Assembly: GCA_041745535.1 (NCBI GenBank)
Contig: JBGTIS010000022.1
Coordinates: 1-64,000 of the forward strand
Reading direction: 5' to 3'
Source: JBGTIS01 sp041745535
Lineage (GTDB): Bacteria; Bacteroidota; Bacteroidia; Cytophagales; Cyclobacteriaceae
Length of the DNA: 64,000 bases
Position numbers and translations under genes: made by a program. Shown piece after piece: positions 63,064-64,000 of this stretch (its first letter is position 1; every line of letters starts with the position of its first letter). Below the pieces are notes generated by a model. That model was not told the origin of the DNA and ran no database searches. It saw only the letters and a program-made list of their open reading frames with translations.

Positions 63064-64000
63064 CTAGTAGCTATCCAAACGCTCCTGATCGATATGTTTA
63101 AAATTTGCCAACACATACACATTCAATTCGAATGCTGGGTTTCCCTGATGTTCCATCACAAACGCTTCTTGTGATACTACCTGTCTGAAACCTGCTTTTA
63201 CCCGATCGGGCATCGGACTAAAATCCACATAAATACCATAATAACCCTTGCCTTCAAACTGCTCCACACCTGCCCACATGTCAAACTGATTCATTCTACG
63301 ACCCAGGTTAATGCAATAGGTTTGCGGATTACCGGCTGTATAAAAAGCCAGCTCAGAAGCTACATGATAGTTAGTAGAAAAAATAAACACCTGACCAGCA
63401 GGTAAACGCCGGTGAAGCTCCGAAACTTTTTCTCCCAATGCTTTCCATCCATACAGTCGCTTAAACGGGCTTTTATGAGGAGGCACTATTTTATTCAGGG
63501 CAGGCGCATCTATTACAGGAATTAAAAACAGAAGAAGAATAAGAAACACAGAAGCAAAACTTTGCCACCTTAGCCTTTTCCACAATCCTGACTGACTGGT
63601 GTAAAAAGCCAGCAAAACCGGCACAGGTACATAAGCAAATACAGTCCAGTTTACCTCAATATGATCGGAGAAGGAAAGGGCCAGAAAGGAAAATAATCAG
63701 TATGGAAAGTGACAGGTATAGCGGTTTTGCATCGGTAGCAGGTTGCACGATTTGTATACTACCTTTGCCAGAGTAGACACAAAGAATATGGAAACAATCA
63801 ACAACTGCCCGCCCAGTTATTCTGCCATATACCCCAGCGACTGCCCAATAATATTCTTTTTTCATGAGGATATCCCGCCTTTTAATCACCAGAAAGACCA
63901 GGGTAATGGGAAAGAAAAATAACATGGCATATTTAGACAGAAAACCTAGCCCACTTTTATCTGGAATAAATAAATTTTCAGCGTTTATCAAATCATTATG
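63064..64000 (-). pseudogene. Decayed GT39 (PMT/ArnT-like) membrane glycosyltransferase, runs past the window end
   Basis: The minus strand from 64000 reads LFIPDKSGLGFLSKYAMLFFFPI and LKVIKRRDILMKKEYYWAVA-like sequence, as in the middle of GT39 proteins. After WAVAG the homology jumps to another frame (LGGQLLIVSIFFVSTLAKVV, near 63770), then returns (AKPLYLSLSILIIFLSGPFLL) and hits a TGA at 63658. The family continues one frame away (HIEVNWTVFAYVPVP) to the stop at 63064. At least two frameshifts and a deletion are present. The C-terminal soluble part (FIFSTNYHVASELAFYTAGN) is otherwise well preserved. Confidence 0.75.

Noticed and set aside
63064..63624. An independent 186-residue protein
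   Set aside because: It is the C-terminal part of a GT39-like protein whose upstream homology continues in another frame; it is not a separate gene.

Overview
The window is a chromosomal segment from a Bacteroidota bacterium, most likely a Cytophagales member. The evidence is AT-rich DNA (about 40% GC by eye), TAnnTTTG-type promoter elements, very few Shine-Dalgarno sequences, and Bacteroidota-specific families: a Porin_10-like barrel, PafA phosphatase, DUF2911, DUF3078, a SiaB/SiaC pair, Lgt with a large insert, and long-form BlaR1-type peptidases. The order prs-rplY-pth behind a tRNA-Gln gene is housekeeping.

Layout. 1-9.7 kb: end of an outer-membrane porin, pafA, miaE, a YwqK-repeat/barrel fusion, a CoA-binding protein, two small lipoproteins and a blaI-blaR1-like operon with three operator-like dyads upstream. 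9.9-20.4 kb: a gene-poor decayed stretch, 3-methyladenine glycosylase, a DUF2911 protein, an Anbu-type protease, a type IV restriction pair mcrBC, a hydrolase, a lipoprotein, and oxyR facing a catalase reduced to about 120 codons. 20.5-29.9 kb: lgt, a POTRA/barrel protein, metG, an exported metallopeptidase-like protein, a Tat-exported Gfo/Idh/MocA oxidoreductase, a TPR/zinc-finger protein and a toastrack lipoprotein. 30.2-34.5 kb: surface polysaccharide genes (two glycosyltransferases, a sulfotransferase, a sugar-phosphate-transferase relative lacking its catalytic domain). 35.1-49 kb: tRNA-Gln, prs, rplY, pth, a TetR-type regulator, an ABC1 kinase, lpxB, DUF3078, an internally deleted MscS, a patatin/barrel protein, crcB, an arginine deiminase relative, trpC and siaC/siaB. 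50-57.6 kb: a SLOG-domain protein, a broken MATE transporter, and a compact cluster of ribA, a RibD reductase-domain protein, an MDR dehydrogenase, an altered PTPS/QueD homologue, a glycosyltransferase, a methyltransferase and a converging CDP-alcohol phosphotransferase. 57.7-64 kb: a LytTR regulator, an MBL-fold hydrolase, osmC, a 43-bp-period hairpin array, a DUF1593 lipoprotein, a glycosyltransferase and a decayed GT39-like gene running off the window.

The two best candidates for something undescribed are the 52.0-57.6 kb cluster and the 60.25-60.48 kb array. The cluster looks like a pathway making a glycosylated, methylated, possibly lipid-linked pterin- or pyrimidine-type compound. Its PTPS homologue has lost the catalytic Cys, one zinc His and the Asp-His dyad. 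The array holds about five units at exactly 43-bp spacing, with a conserved centre and arms that differ between units yet pair within several of them. A third theme is gene decay: catalase, MscS, MATE, a GT39 gene, a sugar-transferase relative and an unidentified gene are truncated, deleted or frameshifted, while neighbouring housekeeping genes look intact.
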